A stretch of 64,000 bases of DNA from NCBI GenBank assembly GCA_946415475.1, contig CAMKSQ010000006.1, positions 30,367 through 94,366 of the forward strand. The letters are read 5' to 3'. This DNA is from an uncultured Bacteroidales bacterium. GTDB lineage: Bacteria; Bacteroidota; Bacteroidia; Bacteroidales; UBA932. Both the position numbers and the translations under genes were made by a program. Shown here in pieces: positions 1-7,875 of this stretch. How positions within the stretch are numbered: the first letter of the stretch is position 1; each line of letters starts with the position of its first letter. The notes under the pieces were generated by a model. The model made no database searches. It saw only the letters and a list, made by a program, of their open reading frames with translations, and was not told the origin of the DNA.

Positions 1-154
1 TCTGAAACTGGTCTACACTGTAGTAGCGGTACCCGGTATCCCGGTCCACGATCTCCGGCACGAGCAGGTCTATCTCCTCATAATGCCGGAGCGTCCGTAC
101 CGTAACGCGGCAAAGGCGTGAAAACTCCCCGATTTTTAATCTGTTTGTCTTCAT
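1..154 (-). CDS. MerR-family transcriptional regulator, N-terminal part (cut by window edge)
   Basis: Translating the minus strand from the ATG at 154 gives 51 residues beginning MKTNRLKIGEFSRLCRV and continuing through RTLRHYEEIDLL and a DRDTGYRYYS segment. This is the winged helix-turn-helix of the MerR family (helix-turn-helix about residues 6-27, wing about 28-45). MerR proteins bind between the promoter elements of their targets and untwist the DNA when ligand binds the C-terminal domain, which lies outside the window, so the ligand cannot be named. A TATCTTTG -7 box lies 28 bases upstream of the start. Confidence 0.9.
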   Translation of the reverse strand, partial: MKTNRLKIGEFSRLCRVTVRTLRHYEEIDLLVPEIVDRDTGYRYYSVDQFQ

Positions 155-182
155 AACAACTGTGCACTTTTGTTATTTGCCG

Positions 183-190
183 CAAAGATA
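183..190 (-). promoter_or_regulatory. -7 promoter box of the MerR gene
   Basis: The minus strand reads TATCTTTG, the Bacteroidota -7 consensus TAnnTTTG, followed by a leader of about 28 bases to the ATG at 154. A segment reading GTACCCTACGTCACG just upstream may be the MerR binding site, but its symmetry is weak. Confidence 0.55.
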
Positions 191-234
191 ATACGTGACG
201 TAGGGTACGAGTCAAGAGAAAAATGAAAAAAGTA

Positions 235-432
235 TCAGCAATTCAGGCTCAAGCTGCGAAAGAATGAATAATATGCTTTGCCGGGCTCAATAACCCTACC
301 CTGATACGACTTGCTGTTGTACCCTTCCGAGTAGATCCTGTCGAAATCCCCATCATACTTGTCATAGATTTGCTTATGTAATGGGAGGACATGATCCTTA
401 ACGCAATCTATAGCCTCTTTTTTATAACCCAT
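235..432 (-). CDS. Small hypothetical protein, 65 aa
   Basis: The reading frame starts 21 bases after the stop of the PNPOx-like gene and could be the last gene of that leftward operon. It encodes a Lys/Tyr/Asp-rich soluble peptide with no signal peptide or membrane segment. The sequence is clearly more AT-rich than its neighbours, which suggests either a recently acquired gene or a fragment of a longer one. I do not recognise the family. It does not overlap any better candidate, so it is kept with low confidence. Confidence 0.4.
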   Translation of the reverse strand: MGYKKEAIDCVKDHVLPLHKQIYDKYDGDFDRIYSEGYNSKSYQGRVIEPGKAYYSFFRSLSLNC

Positions 433-453
433 CTGATGAGATTGTTGCTGAAT

Positions 454-1176
454 CTAAAGAACGAAACTTCTCGGATAGAAATCGCTGTAGAAGCGGCCGT
501 CGGTGGCGGTGAATTTGAGGACACAGTAGTTGGGGTCGGTGACGCCGCCGGGGTAGTACTGCGTGTCACCCTTGCGCCAAATCATTTCCTTCGAAGCGGC
601 ATCAGTGAGCACCTCCATCGTGCCTCTGAGCATCATGCCCTTAAATCCTTTGGCATCGCAGAAATAGATGCAGGCTTTGGGGTTGGCCTTGTAGTGGGCT
701 ACCCGCAGTGAGAAGGTGTTGGTGGTAAAATAGAACACCTTGATGCCCTCACGCTTGCGCGGAGCCAGCATGGCCTTGGTGCAGGGATAACCCTCATTAT
801 CTACTGATGAGATGTAAGCAATGGGCAGCGTGTCGGACATCCGGGCGATGAGGTCCTTGACGCCAGCCAGGGCCGGATTTTCAGGTGTGTCCCCGCCGAT
901 GGCCAACGACTTTTGCCAACGCTTCAGGTGCGGGAAATACATCTTCATCTGGCCGATGTATTCTTCCTTCGTAATGGGCTGGGGAAGGCCTTTGTTCACC
1001 TCATCGACAAACTGGGCGCAGTGCTCTATCATTTCTTCCATGGTGCATTCCTGCAGGAATTTGCCATCTTTGTAGCAGTACATGCAGTAGTCTTCGTTCT
1101 TGCTGCCGTCGGCATTGGTGCCCAGCACCTGGTCGTTCAGCGGCATGCCGCAGCTCTGGCAAAATTTCATTTCCAT
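454..1176 (-). CDS. Zinc-ribbon / pyridoxamine 5'-phosphate oxidase-like fusion protein
   Basis: The 240-residue protein begins with a putative zinc ribbon: Cys6 and Cys9 (CQSCGMPL) pair with Cys31 and Cys34 (CMYC). A helical linker follows, and from about residue 98 there is a split-barrel domain of the PNPOx/general stress FMN-binding type (VDNEGYPCTKAML, FYFTTNTFSLRVAHYKANP, ACIYFCD). Such proteins bind FMN or F420-like cofactors and act as small-molecule oxidoreductases; the substrate is unknown. The gene begins 2 bases after the stop of the preceding flavoprotein gene, so the two are probably co-transcribed and may share redox partners. The zinc ribbon may mediate protein contacts. Confidence 0.8.
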   Translation of the reverse strand: MEMKFCQSCGMPLNDQVLGTNADGSKNEDYCMYCYKDGKFLQECTMEEMIEHCAQFVDEVNKGLPQPITKEEYIGQMKMYFPHLKRWQKSLAIGGDTPENPALAGVKDLIARMSDTLPIAYISSVDNEGYPCTKAMLAPRKREGIKVFYFTTNTFSLRVAHYKANPKACIYFCDAKGFKGMMLRGTMEVLTDAASKEMIWRKGDTQYYPGGVTDPNYCVLKFTATDGRFYSDFYPRSFVL

Positions 1177-1178
1177 AA

Positions 1179-2357
1179 TTATTGTACATAAGGTTTATCG
1201 TTCAGCGGACGGGTACAACCCCAGCCTTTAGCAAAGTTATCAAATTCTCCGTTCACTTTCTTCAAAAACAGCAGGCTTACCAGCTTGCGAAGGATCCATG
1301 GGTATTGCTCCGGGCCGATAAAGCGTTCGGCCTCCGGGGTAAGGAAAGTACCTTTTTGGGCAAACAACTTGCCCATGGGGGGCCACGGGGCTACCATCTT
1401 GGCCCGCTCTTCGTCCGTAGTGGTGCGGATACGGAAGCTGCCGCCCTTGATAAGCGTCCCTCCGTAGCTGCAGCCCAGCTGGGCGGGAAGCTTCTGGAGG
1501 AAGCGCTCCGCCAGGCGGAACTCGTTGCCTTCGTCCATGCCGCCATGCAGCAGGAAGGAAAGCTGGCCGGGCACTTTACGCTCTGCAGGCAGGGTGGACA
1601 GGAATTCCAGCATCAGGCTGGGGACACATTCTACATAGAGCGGAAAGGCTATAAGGATATGTTCGTGGGTAAGAAAGGCTTCACGAGCAGCATCCCATTC
1701 CTTACGATTGGAGAGATTGTGGAGTTCCCAGGTGATGCCAGTTTCTTCCAGCCCTTTGACGAATGAATGGATTATTTTGTCCGTGTTGCTGAACTTCGCC
1801 ACACGTGGGCTGCCATTGATGATAACGAGATGCTTGATCGGGCCGGGCATAACGGGAGATTTCCTGGCTTCGCTCGAAATGGCAGATTGGGGATCCAGGG
1901 CTATCGCGCCCAACGATTGTCCGCCAATATTCGCAGCCGTACGCTTGCACCAGTCCTCCATCATTGCCTGGTCGGCAGCACCTTTGTACAGCAATCCGAT
2001 ATTCAATGCGTGGTAACGTAGCTTATGGCGCATCCAGCCGTCCCGAAAACCGATAGTCATATTCAGCATGGGCATAATGCGATCCATCACCCGTTTGCCT
2101 TTGTAGTCCAAGAAACCAAAACGTGTATCGGAGACGATCCAAAGGTTTTCTGTCTCTACCAGTTTTTTTATGATTTTTTCATAATCGTCTTTGATGGCGC
2201 AAATGCCCGGAGTCTTCAGCCAGCACTGGTTACAACCCATGCAATGTGCGATCTTCATGTCTGAAGTATCGACAACCTCCACTTCTTTGTCTTTAATCAG
2301 AGCATTTACCTGATCAAGGGCTTCTTTACCTAATGTATTTAAAACCAATGTCTTCAT
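1179..2357 (-). CDS. Tandem flavodoxin-fold NADPH-dependent FMN reductase-like protein
   Basis: The protein has 392 residues, about twice the usual size, and contains two flavodoxin-like domains. The first (about 1-140) has the GCNQCWLKTPGICAIKDD segment typical of iron-sulfur-flavoprotein-like reductases. The second starts near residue 175 with LVIINGSPR, the FMN-phosphate loop. The linker between them contains a short repeat-derived segment (SSEARKSPVMPG, see 1843-1894). The expected role is NAD(P)H-dependent reduction of FMN, quinones or nitro compounds in the cytoplasm. It lies between a TonB receptor gene (12 bases upstream) and the PNPOx-like gene, forming a leftward operon. The C-terminal ~60 residues are not typical of the fold. 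Confidence 0.8.
   Translation of the reverse strand: MKTLVLNTLGKEALDQVNALIKDKEVEVVDTSDMKIAHCMGCNQCWLKTPGICAIKDDYEKIIKKLVETENLWIVSDTRFGFLDYKGKRVMDRIMPMLNMTIGFRDGWMRHKLRYHALNIGLLYKGAADQAMMEDWCKRTAANIGGQSLGAIALDPQSAISSEARKSPVMPGPIKHLVIINGSPRVAKFSNTDKIIHSFVKGLEETGITWELHNLSNRKEWDAAREAFLTHEHILIAFPLYVECVPSLMLEFLSTLPAERKVPGQLSFLLHGGMDEGNEFRLAERFLQKLPAQLGCSYGGTLIKGGSFRIRTTTDEERAKMVAPWPPMGKLFAQKGTFLTPEAERFIGPEQYPWILRKLVSLLFLKKVNGEFDNFAKGWGCTRPLNDKPYVQ
1843..1894. repeat. Short palindromic repeat element inside the flavoprotein gene
   Basis: The minus strand reads CATTTCGAGCGAAGCCAGG, then AAATCTCCCGTTATGCCCGG, a combination resembling the interspersed motifs at 47100, 48419, 49449 and 56065. It is in frame and encodes the linker between the two flavodoxin domains. 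The segment GCGAAGCCAGG next to a CTCC end matches the widespread small-repeat style in which 'gagcgaagc' cores sit next to 'aatct'. Origin as an inserted element is inferred from the similarity. Confidence 0.5.
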
Positions 2358-2369
2358 AATAAAAGTACA

Positions 2370-4760
2370 TTACATTCTGGCCTTGCTATCGGCGCCGGCG
2401 CCGCTACCGCGGTACTTGCTCTGGGCGGTGTTGAAGCTGTAACGGACGGAGAGTTTAACTTTCTGCATATCCAGCCGGTTGGTCTGCATGATGGTATGGC
2501 TGCCGAAGTCGGAATAGGGACTGAAAAAAGCGTTGCAGGTAAGGTCTGCTCCTTCCAGGCGCAAAACAAGCGAACCGTCACGGAGGAGCGTCTTCTGCAC
2601 GGCCACACTGAGGTTGACAAACCAGTTGGTCATATACAGGTTCCGGGAATAGCCGGAACTCATAAACACGCCTCCCAGTTCAAACTGCCATCCCCCCTTC
2701 ACGGTGAAGGTGTTGAAAAGCTGGGCAAAGAAGATGGGCTTACCGTTGAACGTGGTCACGCGTACGCCGGATGCTTCACGGGGATCCGGGGCATTGATGG
2801 TGAACCACTGAGGCAGCACGCCAACTGTATAATTCATATTCCAGGGACCCACGGTTGGAGTCAGATTGACATAGGCCGACATCATGCGGAATGGCGTTTC
2901 AATGTTACGGGGCTTTACCAGCACCACGCCCTCGTCCCCGTAAGGAGCCGACCAGGTGACAATGGCACGATCCGTACGGGAATAGTTGACCATTAGCGTA
3001 ACGAACTTCCACACGGCGGAAAGGCCGATATTATGGGACATCTCCGGCTGCAACTGGGCATTGCCACTCTGCCAGATGTATCGGCTGTTATAGCGTATCG
3101 CACTGGACAGATTCCCATAATGCGGCCGGCTGGTTTTGGCGCTGTAATTGAGCATAACCTGGACAGGGTTCTTCGTATTCTGGCCGATAACCGCCGCATA
3201 GGAAACGTTGGGGAACCAGTTTCCATAGTCTCTTGTGATGTTGTTTGCGGGCGTCACCGCATCTGCATAGGCATAACGTACCCACTCGTAGCGCGCCCCC
3301 GCGCTGAACTGTCCCACCTGCGGGATATAGAAACCGTAGGAGGCAAATCCGGCAATGTTGTCTTCCTTCACCGTGGCCTTCGAAGCCGGGATGTCGATCC
3401 CCTCGACCGAATAATTGTCCGTGCGGCGGGAGAAGGTATCCTCCGTTCCGGCCTGCAACTGTCCTTTCCAGATGGGATAGGAAAGCACCGCCTTGACAGC
3501 GTACATGCGCCCCGCGTTGTTACTGGCGCTGTTGATGGCGGCGTCGTGGGTCATTTCGCTGGCTTCTTTCGATGCAGACTTGGAACTGTCGTCGGTACCG
3601 TAGTAATCCAGGTTCACGTCTATCCCCAGTTTACCTTCCACAACGCCGTTATAGTAGATATTGGCGCCAAGATTATACGGGATTCTGTCGCCGATGATGT
3701 CCTCCGAGACCGTATTCAGCTTGTCTGTCAGCGTCCCGTTTTCAAAGACGTTGTCGTTCACTTCCGTACGGACGTTGTAGGTCAGGTGACGGCCCCACTC
3801 CACCTTGCCGCCGAGGAAATGGTTATCGGCCATCTGCCAGTTTACGCCGGCATTGCCATAGAGGGAGCTGCCGATGTACTCGTTCAGGAGTGTCCCCTTG
3901 TTCTCGAAGAGCCAGTCGTCCCCGCCGTCGGTGACGCCGAATGTCTTCTTCTCCAGCATGCTTTCCTGCCGGGATGTATTTCGGGCATAGTTAACCCCAC
4001 CGAAGAAGTCCCATCCTCCCGCGCGGTAGTTTACGTTGATGGCGCCGAAGGGATCGTTGCCCTTTGCCCATCTCAAAGACTGTGCGTCGGAAGCATTCAG
4101 ATTGAATCCGAATCCGTCTCCCTGACGCTTGATGGTCTTGATTCGCACTACAGCCCGTACCGTGGCATCGTATTGTGCTCCCGGATTGGTTATTACCTCG
4201 ACGCTCTGGATTTCATTACTTTGGAGGCGGTCGAGTTCCGTGCTGTCTGAGACTCTCCTTCCATTGATATATACCAGTGGCGCGCCTTTGCCAATCACTT
4301 CCAAACCGTTCTGCCCCTTGATAAGTCCCGGTGTTTTGGAAAGCACGTCCTTGGCGCTGCCCGCATTTTCCAGCACAGAGCCGCGTACATTTGTCTGCAA
4401 TCCTTCCCCCGTGAGTTTGGTCTTTGGCATAACGGCGCTCGCCACAGCGCCTTCCAGCATCTGCGCATCATCGGAGAGGGTAATCACGGCGCCATCGACA
4501 GGAGCGAGATACACTGTCCTGTAACCCAGCATGGCCACCATCATGATGCCGTCCGTCTCACTGGTCACTATATTGAAGGTGCCGTCCTCCTGGGTGACGA
4601 CACCGCACACGACCGTAGAATCGGCCGGAGAGAGGATTGCCACGTTGGCGTATGCTACAGGCTTGCCTTTTTCATCAATTACTTTCCCCTTCCAATCGTC
4701 CTTCGCCAGACAAGGAAACGATAGGGTTGCAATCGTTAACAGTATAATCAGTCGTTTCAT
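2370..4760 (-). CDS. TonB-dependent receptor-like outer-membrane beta-barrel protein
   Basis: I take the ATG at 4760 (MKRLIILLTIATLSFPCLA) because it opens a signal peptide and lies 24 bases after a TAACTTTG -7 box. The 796-residue product has a carboxypeptidase-regulatory-like domain at about 22-105 (GKVIDEKGKPVAYANVAIL), a plug domain at about 110-215 (DVLSKTPGLIKGQNGLEVIG, INGRRVSDSTELDRL) and then a long beta-barrel to the C-terminus. This is the architecture of the OMP_b-brl_3 family, which resembles TonB receptors. Substrate is unknown. It heads an operon with two flavin-binding proteins and is divergent from a TetR-like regulator, which is the obvious candidate controller. Confidence 0.85.
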   Translation of the reverse strand: MKRLIILLTIATLSFPCLAKDDWKGKVIDEKGKPVAYANVAILSPADSTVVCGVVTQEDGTFNIVTSETDGIMMVAMLGYRTVYLAPVDGAVITLSDDAQMLEGAVASAVMPKTKLTGEGLQTNVRGSVLENAGSAKDVLSKTPGLIKGQNGLEVIGKGAPLVYINGRRVSDSTELDRLQSNEIQSVEVITNPGAQYDATVRAVVRIKTIKRQGDGFGFNLNASDAQSLRWAKGNDPFGAINVNYRAGGWDFFGGVNYARNTSRQESMLEKKTFGVTDGGDDWLFENKGTLLNEYIGSSLYGNAGVNWQMADNHFLGGKVEWGRHLTYNVRTEVNDNVFENGTLTDKLNTVSEDIIGDRIPYNLGANIYYNGVVEGKLGIDVNLDYYGTDDSSKSASKEASEMTHDAAINSASNNAGRMYAVKAVLSYPIWKGQLQAGTEDTFSRRTDNYSVEGIDIPASKATVKEDNIAGFASYGFYIPQVGQFSAGARYEWVRYAYADAVTPANNITRDYGNWFPNVSYAAVIGQNTKNPVQVMLNYSAKTSRPHYGNLSSAIRYNSRYIWQSGNAQLQPEMSHNIGLSAVWKFVTLMVNYSRTDRAIVTWSAPYGDEGVVLVKPRNIETPFRMMSAYVNLTPTVGPWNMNYTVGVLPQWFTINAPDPREASGVRVTTFNGKPIFFAQLFNTFTVKGGWQFELGGVFMSSGYSRNLYMTNWFVNLSVAVQKTLLRDGSLVLRLEGADLTCNAFFSPYSDFGSHTIMQTNRLDMQKVKLSVRYSFNTAQSKYRGSGAGADSKARM

Positions 4761-4762
4761 CG

Positions 4763-4899
4763 TTTGTCCATATTTTTTCACTTGCAAAGTTAGTGTATCC
4801 GGCGTTCCGAAATAAAAAACGATATGGACAAATATGTGGACAATCCAGCCTTTTACATCTGGCAATCCTTGGACAATACTGCTGCGTTTTCTATCTTTG
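4763..4899. promoter_or_regulatory. Divergent promoter/operator region between TonB receptor and TetR-like genes
   Basis: Two -7 boxes are visible: TAACTTTG on the minus strand (4785-4792) for the receptor and TATCTTTG on the plus strand (4892-4899) for the regulator. TTTGTCCATAT (4763-4773) is repeated as a perfect inverted copy, ATATGGACAAA (4822-4832). Further GGACAA motifs occur at 4838-4843 and 4871-4876. These GGACAA half-sites are candidate binding sites for the adjacent regulator. Confidence 0.6.
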
Positions 4900-4924
4900 C
4901 ACCGAACTGTTTCGGAACACAATT

Positions 4925-5845
4925 ATGGCAAGACCGGTTACTGTAACAAAAGAAAGAATCCTTTCCGCAGCCCTTGATTTGGTGCGCTCCGGAGGGCCCT
5001 CGCTCCTGACGGCCAGAAACCTCTGCGCCCGCCTTGGCTGCGGCGCCAGTGCCATCTTCTCTTCTTTCGGATCCATCCAGGGTGTCCATGATGCCGTCCG
5101 GGAGGAAGCGAGGGAACTGTACAGGAAGCGCGTAGGAGAAGGCTTTGCCCTCAACCCTCCGTTCAAGGGCTTCGGGATAGCCCTTATCTGGTTCGCCATG
5201 GACGAGCCGCAGCTGTTCTCCATGATTATGGAATCGAAGATGCCACCCACTTCTTATAAAGAGTACATCGATGCCTATGTCGGCTTTAAGGCGGAGAGCC
5301 TTTCGGCCATCGGAGAGACCTTCGGCCTGCAAGTGGACGAGGCTGAAATGCTTTATTATCAACTCGTTCTGGTGGCTCTGGGGCTTGCCTCAACCTGCAC
5401 TTGCGGCGGGAGCCAGTTAACCATCCCGCAGGTGAGTGAAATCCTGGGTAAGAATGTCAGGGCCTTCCTGATGGTCATCCACGCCGGAAACGATGCGCGA
5501 GAAGGATTCGTCCCTAACGCCGGAGAGGGGCCTGCCGGTGAACTGGATTCCTATGTGATGATGCAGGCGCTCGTGGGGCAGAATCATCTGCTCCAGGGGC
5601 TTCGTGCCAAGCCCCGCTACATTCAGGATGAAGAATGGGCCGAATTGGAACGGATGCTCCGAAATTCATCAGACTTCAGGCCCGAATCGCTCCGGGAAAC
5701 ACATCACGATCTGACAAAGGGCGATATCCGCACCTATATTCTCTCGCACCTGCAGTTCTCCGTATCGGAGCAGGCCATCCTGCTGGGAATCTCCCCTGCC
5801 TCCGTTACCAAAGCGCGCCAGCGGCTCAAGGCAAAACTGTTATGA
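4925..5845 (+). CDS. TetR-like regulator with extra C-terminal helix-turn-helix
   Basis: The ATG at 4925 is preferred over an upstream in-frame ATG because the TetR fold starts at once (MARPVTVTKERILSAALDLV) and a TATCTTTG box lies 25 bases upstream. Residues 1-60 form the TetR helix-turn-helix, with FSSFGSIQGVHDAV as the recognition helix and following turn. Residues 65-180 are an all-helical ligand-binding domain. The protein runs to 306 residues, about 100 more than a usual TetR, and the end (SVSEQAILLGISPASVTKA) looks like a second helix-turn-helix of sigma-region-4 style. Likely controls the divergent receptor/flavoprotein operon; the ligand is unknown. Confidence 0.75.
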   Translation: MARPVTVTKERILSAALDLVRSGGPSLLTARNLCARLGCGASAIFSSFGSIQGVHDAVREEARELYRKRVGEGFALNPPFKGFGIALIWFAMDEPQLFSMIMESKMPPTSYKEYIDAYVGFKAESLSAIGETFGLQVDEAEMLYYQLVLVALGLASTCTCGGSQLTIPQVSEILGKNVRAFLMVIHAGNDAREGFVPNAGEGPAGELDSYVMMQALVGQNHLLQGLRAKPRYIQDEEWAELERMLRNSSDFRPESLRETHHDLTKGDIRTYILSHLQFSVSEQAILLGISPASVTKARQRLKAKLL

Positions 5846-5899
5846 GGTCTCACCTGTTCAATACATCATCTTTTCGCCAAGGTAAAACAATAACTAGGA

Positions 5900-6775
5900 T
5901 TACTTCAGATACTTTTCCTTCATCTTTTGCTGCTCCTCGGCGGTAAAGCCCAGGGCCTTTTCCAGGTAGGCGGGAAGGGAGCCGTACTGCGCATCAATCA
6001 TCTCCAGCGTGCGCTCGAAGTTCTCTACGCTCACGCCCACCATCGCGCGGATAAAAGCCAGCTCCGGCTCGCCGCCGCCTTTCTGGACGACCTGGGCCGA
6101 CAAAGCCTCAACGGCCTTTTCGTACGAGACATTGGACAGGGCAAAATCTTCCACGATGGTCTCGCGGCCGGCCCCCAGCGCAGCCAGGACAAAGGCCGAT
6201 CCCCATCCGCAGCGGTCCTTGCCCTGGGAGCAGTGCCAGAGGGCGCCGCCTTTGGCCTCCAGGACGCCGCGGAGGAATTCGCCGTAGCGCTTCTGCGAGG
6301 TGGTGTCCGTCACGATGGCGGGATAGAGCTTCTGCGCCATTTCCTGCGCCTGCGGATGGAAGGCATAGGAGGCCAGTGCCTCCAGAAGGCTGGCCGATTG
6401 CACGGTGGTGCTGTCGGCCCGGCCGGAAGCAAAGGCCGCCAGGAAAGCCTGCGGGAGGGTGGAAAGCCAGGTGTTCGTGACACCCTCCATTTCCCGGTCC
6501 GGTTTGCGGCTGCGCTCCAGCTCGAAGCGAAAATCGAAGACATCGGTCAAGGCAAAACGCTCTTTCAGGAGGGCGACGTCGGCATCGGAAGCCTTGGAGA
6601 GCTCTCCGGAGCGGACCAGGACGCCCTCTCGGATGGTCCGGCCGTCCTGCATCACAAGCCCGCCCAGTTCGCGGGCGTTTTCTATCCCGTCAAAGACAAG
6701 GGTCCTGTCCTTGGGTGCGGTTGAACAGGCCGACAAGACCATGACAGGAAGCAAGATTCGCGTTAAATAGTTCAT
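5900..6775 (-). CDS. Secreted lipoprotein tyrosine/phosphoinositide phosphatase
   Basis: The 291-residue protein starts with a lipoprotein signal peptide (MNYLTRILLPVMVLSAC, lipid-modified Cys17). Residues 33-39 (NARELGG) and the P-loop HCSQGKDRCG with nucleophile Cys182 identify the bacterial tyrosine-phosphatase family related to Iphp and triple-specificity phosphatases. The usual Thr after Asp-Arg in HCxxGKDRTG is Cys here. It would act in the periplasm or on the cell surface. The gene is convergent with the TetR-like gene and divergent from the HAD gene. Confidence 0.85.
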   Translation of the reverse strand: MNYLTRILLPVMVLSACSTAPKDRTLVFDGIENARELGGLVMQDGRTIREGVLVRSGELSKASDADVALLKERFALTDVFDFRFELERSRKPDREMEGVTNTWLSTLPQAFLAAFASGRADSTTVQSASLLEALASYAFHPQAQEMAQKLYPAIVTDTTSQKRYGEFLRGVLEAKGGALWHCSQGKDRCGWGSAFVLAALGAGRETIVEDFALSNVSYEKAVEALSAQVVQKGGGEPELAFIRAMVGVSVENFERTLEMIDAQYGSLPAYLEKALGFTAEEQQKMKEKYLK

Positions 6776-6800
6776 AGGCTGCTCATTTACTATTGTCCCT

Positions 6801-6850
6801 CAAAGATAATCATTATTCTACTGACTTTCACAAAAGAAGTGCTATCTTTG
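6801..6850. promoter_or_regulatory. Divergent -7 boxes of phosphatase and HAD genes
   Basis: The minus strand carries TATCTTTG at 6801-6808 for the phosphatase. The plus strand carries TATCTTTG at 6843-6850 for the HAD gene, only 5 bases before its ATG, so that transcript would be leaderless or nearly so. Confidence 0.6.
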
Positions 6851-6855
6851 CGGCC

Positions 6856-7500
6856 ATGAAAAAACTTGTCATTCTGGATTTTGACGGAACCCTGGCCGAT
6901 ACCCGGGCGCTCATTATCCGCACCAACCAGGAAGCCATGCGGCGCATGGGCTACCCCATCCAAGACGAAGAAACCATTGCCGCCACCATCGGCCTCATCC
7001 TGGAGGATGGGCTGCTGCAAATGTATCCGGACCTGCCCAAAGAAACCCTGCCGGAGTGGATAAAAACCTACCGGGCCATCTTTGAGGAGCTACGCACGCA
7101 GATTATTCCGGAGGTGTTCCCAGAGGTAAAAGAAACGCTGGCGGCACTCCATGAAAAAGGCTGCAAGCTCAGCGTGGCATCGTCCCGAAAATCCAACTCC
7201 CTGCACGGCTTCCTGGAGAGCATGGGCCTGAGCCGATACATCACCTATGTGCTTGGGGCCGATGACGTTACACACGCTAAACCTCATCCGGAACCGGTGC
7301 TCAAAACCCTGCAGGAACTGGGCATTCCGGCAAGCGAGGCGCTGGTGGTGGGCGACATGCCCGTGGACATTCAAATGGGCCTTGGCGCCGGCGCCCGGAC
7401 CTGCGGAGTCACCTACGGCAACTCCAGCCGCTTGGCCCTGGAAGCGGCCGGCGCAAACCATGTGATAGACCGGTTCGGCGAATTGCTTTCCCTGGTATAA
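6856..7500 (+). CDS. HAD-family phosphatase (phosphoglycolate phosphatase-like)
   Basis: The start at 6856 (MKKLVILDFDGTLADT) gives 214 residues. Motif I is DFDGTLADT with nucleophile Asp8. The Ser of motif II is in SVASSRKS, the motif III Lys in GADDVTHAKPHPEP, and motif IV is VVGDMPVDIQMGLGAGA. A helical cap between motifs I and II places it in HAD subfamily IA, like phosphoglycolate phosphatase or pyrophosphatase PpaX. It hydrolyses a small phosphate ester in the cytoplasm; the exact substrate cannot be read from sequence. The -7 box is so close that translation probably begins at the transcript end. Confidence 0.9.
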   Translation: MKKLVILDFDGTLADTRALIIRTNQEAMRRMGYPIQDEETIAATIGLILEDGLLQMYPDLPKETLPEWIKTYRAIFEELRTQIIPEVFPEVKETLAALHEKGCKLSVASSRKSNSLHGFLESMGLSRYITYVLGADDVTHAKPHPEPVLKTLQELGIPASEALVVGDMPVDIQMGLGAGARTCGVTYGNSSRLALEAAGANHVIDRFGELLSLV

Positions 7501-7544
7501 CCCCGCCTTATTTCTCCTCGCGGACCAGGTGAACTAGGCGCATT

Positions 7545-7643
7545 TGGCGCAGGTCAGTTTTTGTGTGGGTGACCGGCGCCGCAAATCGGCTTCTCAGGCA
7601 TTGTGATGGCGCAGGACGGGGCACTTTCAGCTGACCTGCGCCA
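7545..7643. repeat. 13-bp perfect inverted repeat in intergenic gap
   Basis: TGGCGCAGGTCAG (7545-7557) is repeated in inverted form as CTGACCTGCGCCA (7631-7643) with 73 bases between. The loop contains another ATGGCGCAGGA. The element lies between the convergent HAD and XRE genes. It may act as a transcript end structure or be a small repeat unit; no T-run follows it. Confidence 0.5.
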
Positions 7644-7674
7644 TGTAGCCGACAAAACCGAGAGGAAAGCTCTG

Positions 7675-7875
7675 TCACTCCCCCTCCTCCAGCTCAAAGA
7701 CGGACTCGACGGGTTTGCCGAAGTATTTGGCAATTTTCAGTACAAGCACTGCCGAAGGAATATAGCCTCCGGCCTCGATGGAGTTGATGGTCTGTCGGCT
7801 TACGCCAACGGCGTTGGCCAGTTCCTGCTGGGTAATGTCTTTGATTGCCCGCTCTACTTTGACGGTATTCTTCAT
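7675..7875 (-). CDS. XRE-family helix-turn-helix regulator, 66 aa
   Basis: The short protein is a single Cro/C1-type helix-turn-helix: ITQQELANAVGVSRQTINS followed by IEAGGYIPSAVLVLKIAKYF. Proteins of this size and type (YozG/HTH_26-like) usually sit next to a small membrane protein, as here. The ATG overlaps the stop of the upstream membrane-protein gene (ATGA type), so both are translated from one message. It probably autoregulates this pair. Confidence 0.9.
   Translation of the reverse strand: MKNTVKVERAIKDITQQELANAVGVSRQTINSIEAGGYIPSAVLVLKIAKYFGKPVESVFELEEGE

Noticed and set aside
391..711. 106-codon plus-strand frame opposite the PNPOx-like gene
   Set aside because: Antisense to a protein with zinc-ribbon and FMN-fold motifs; no domain pattern.
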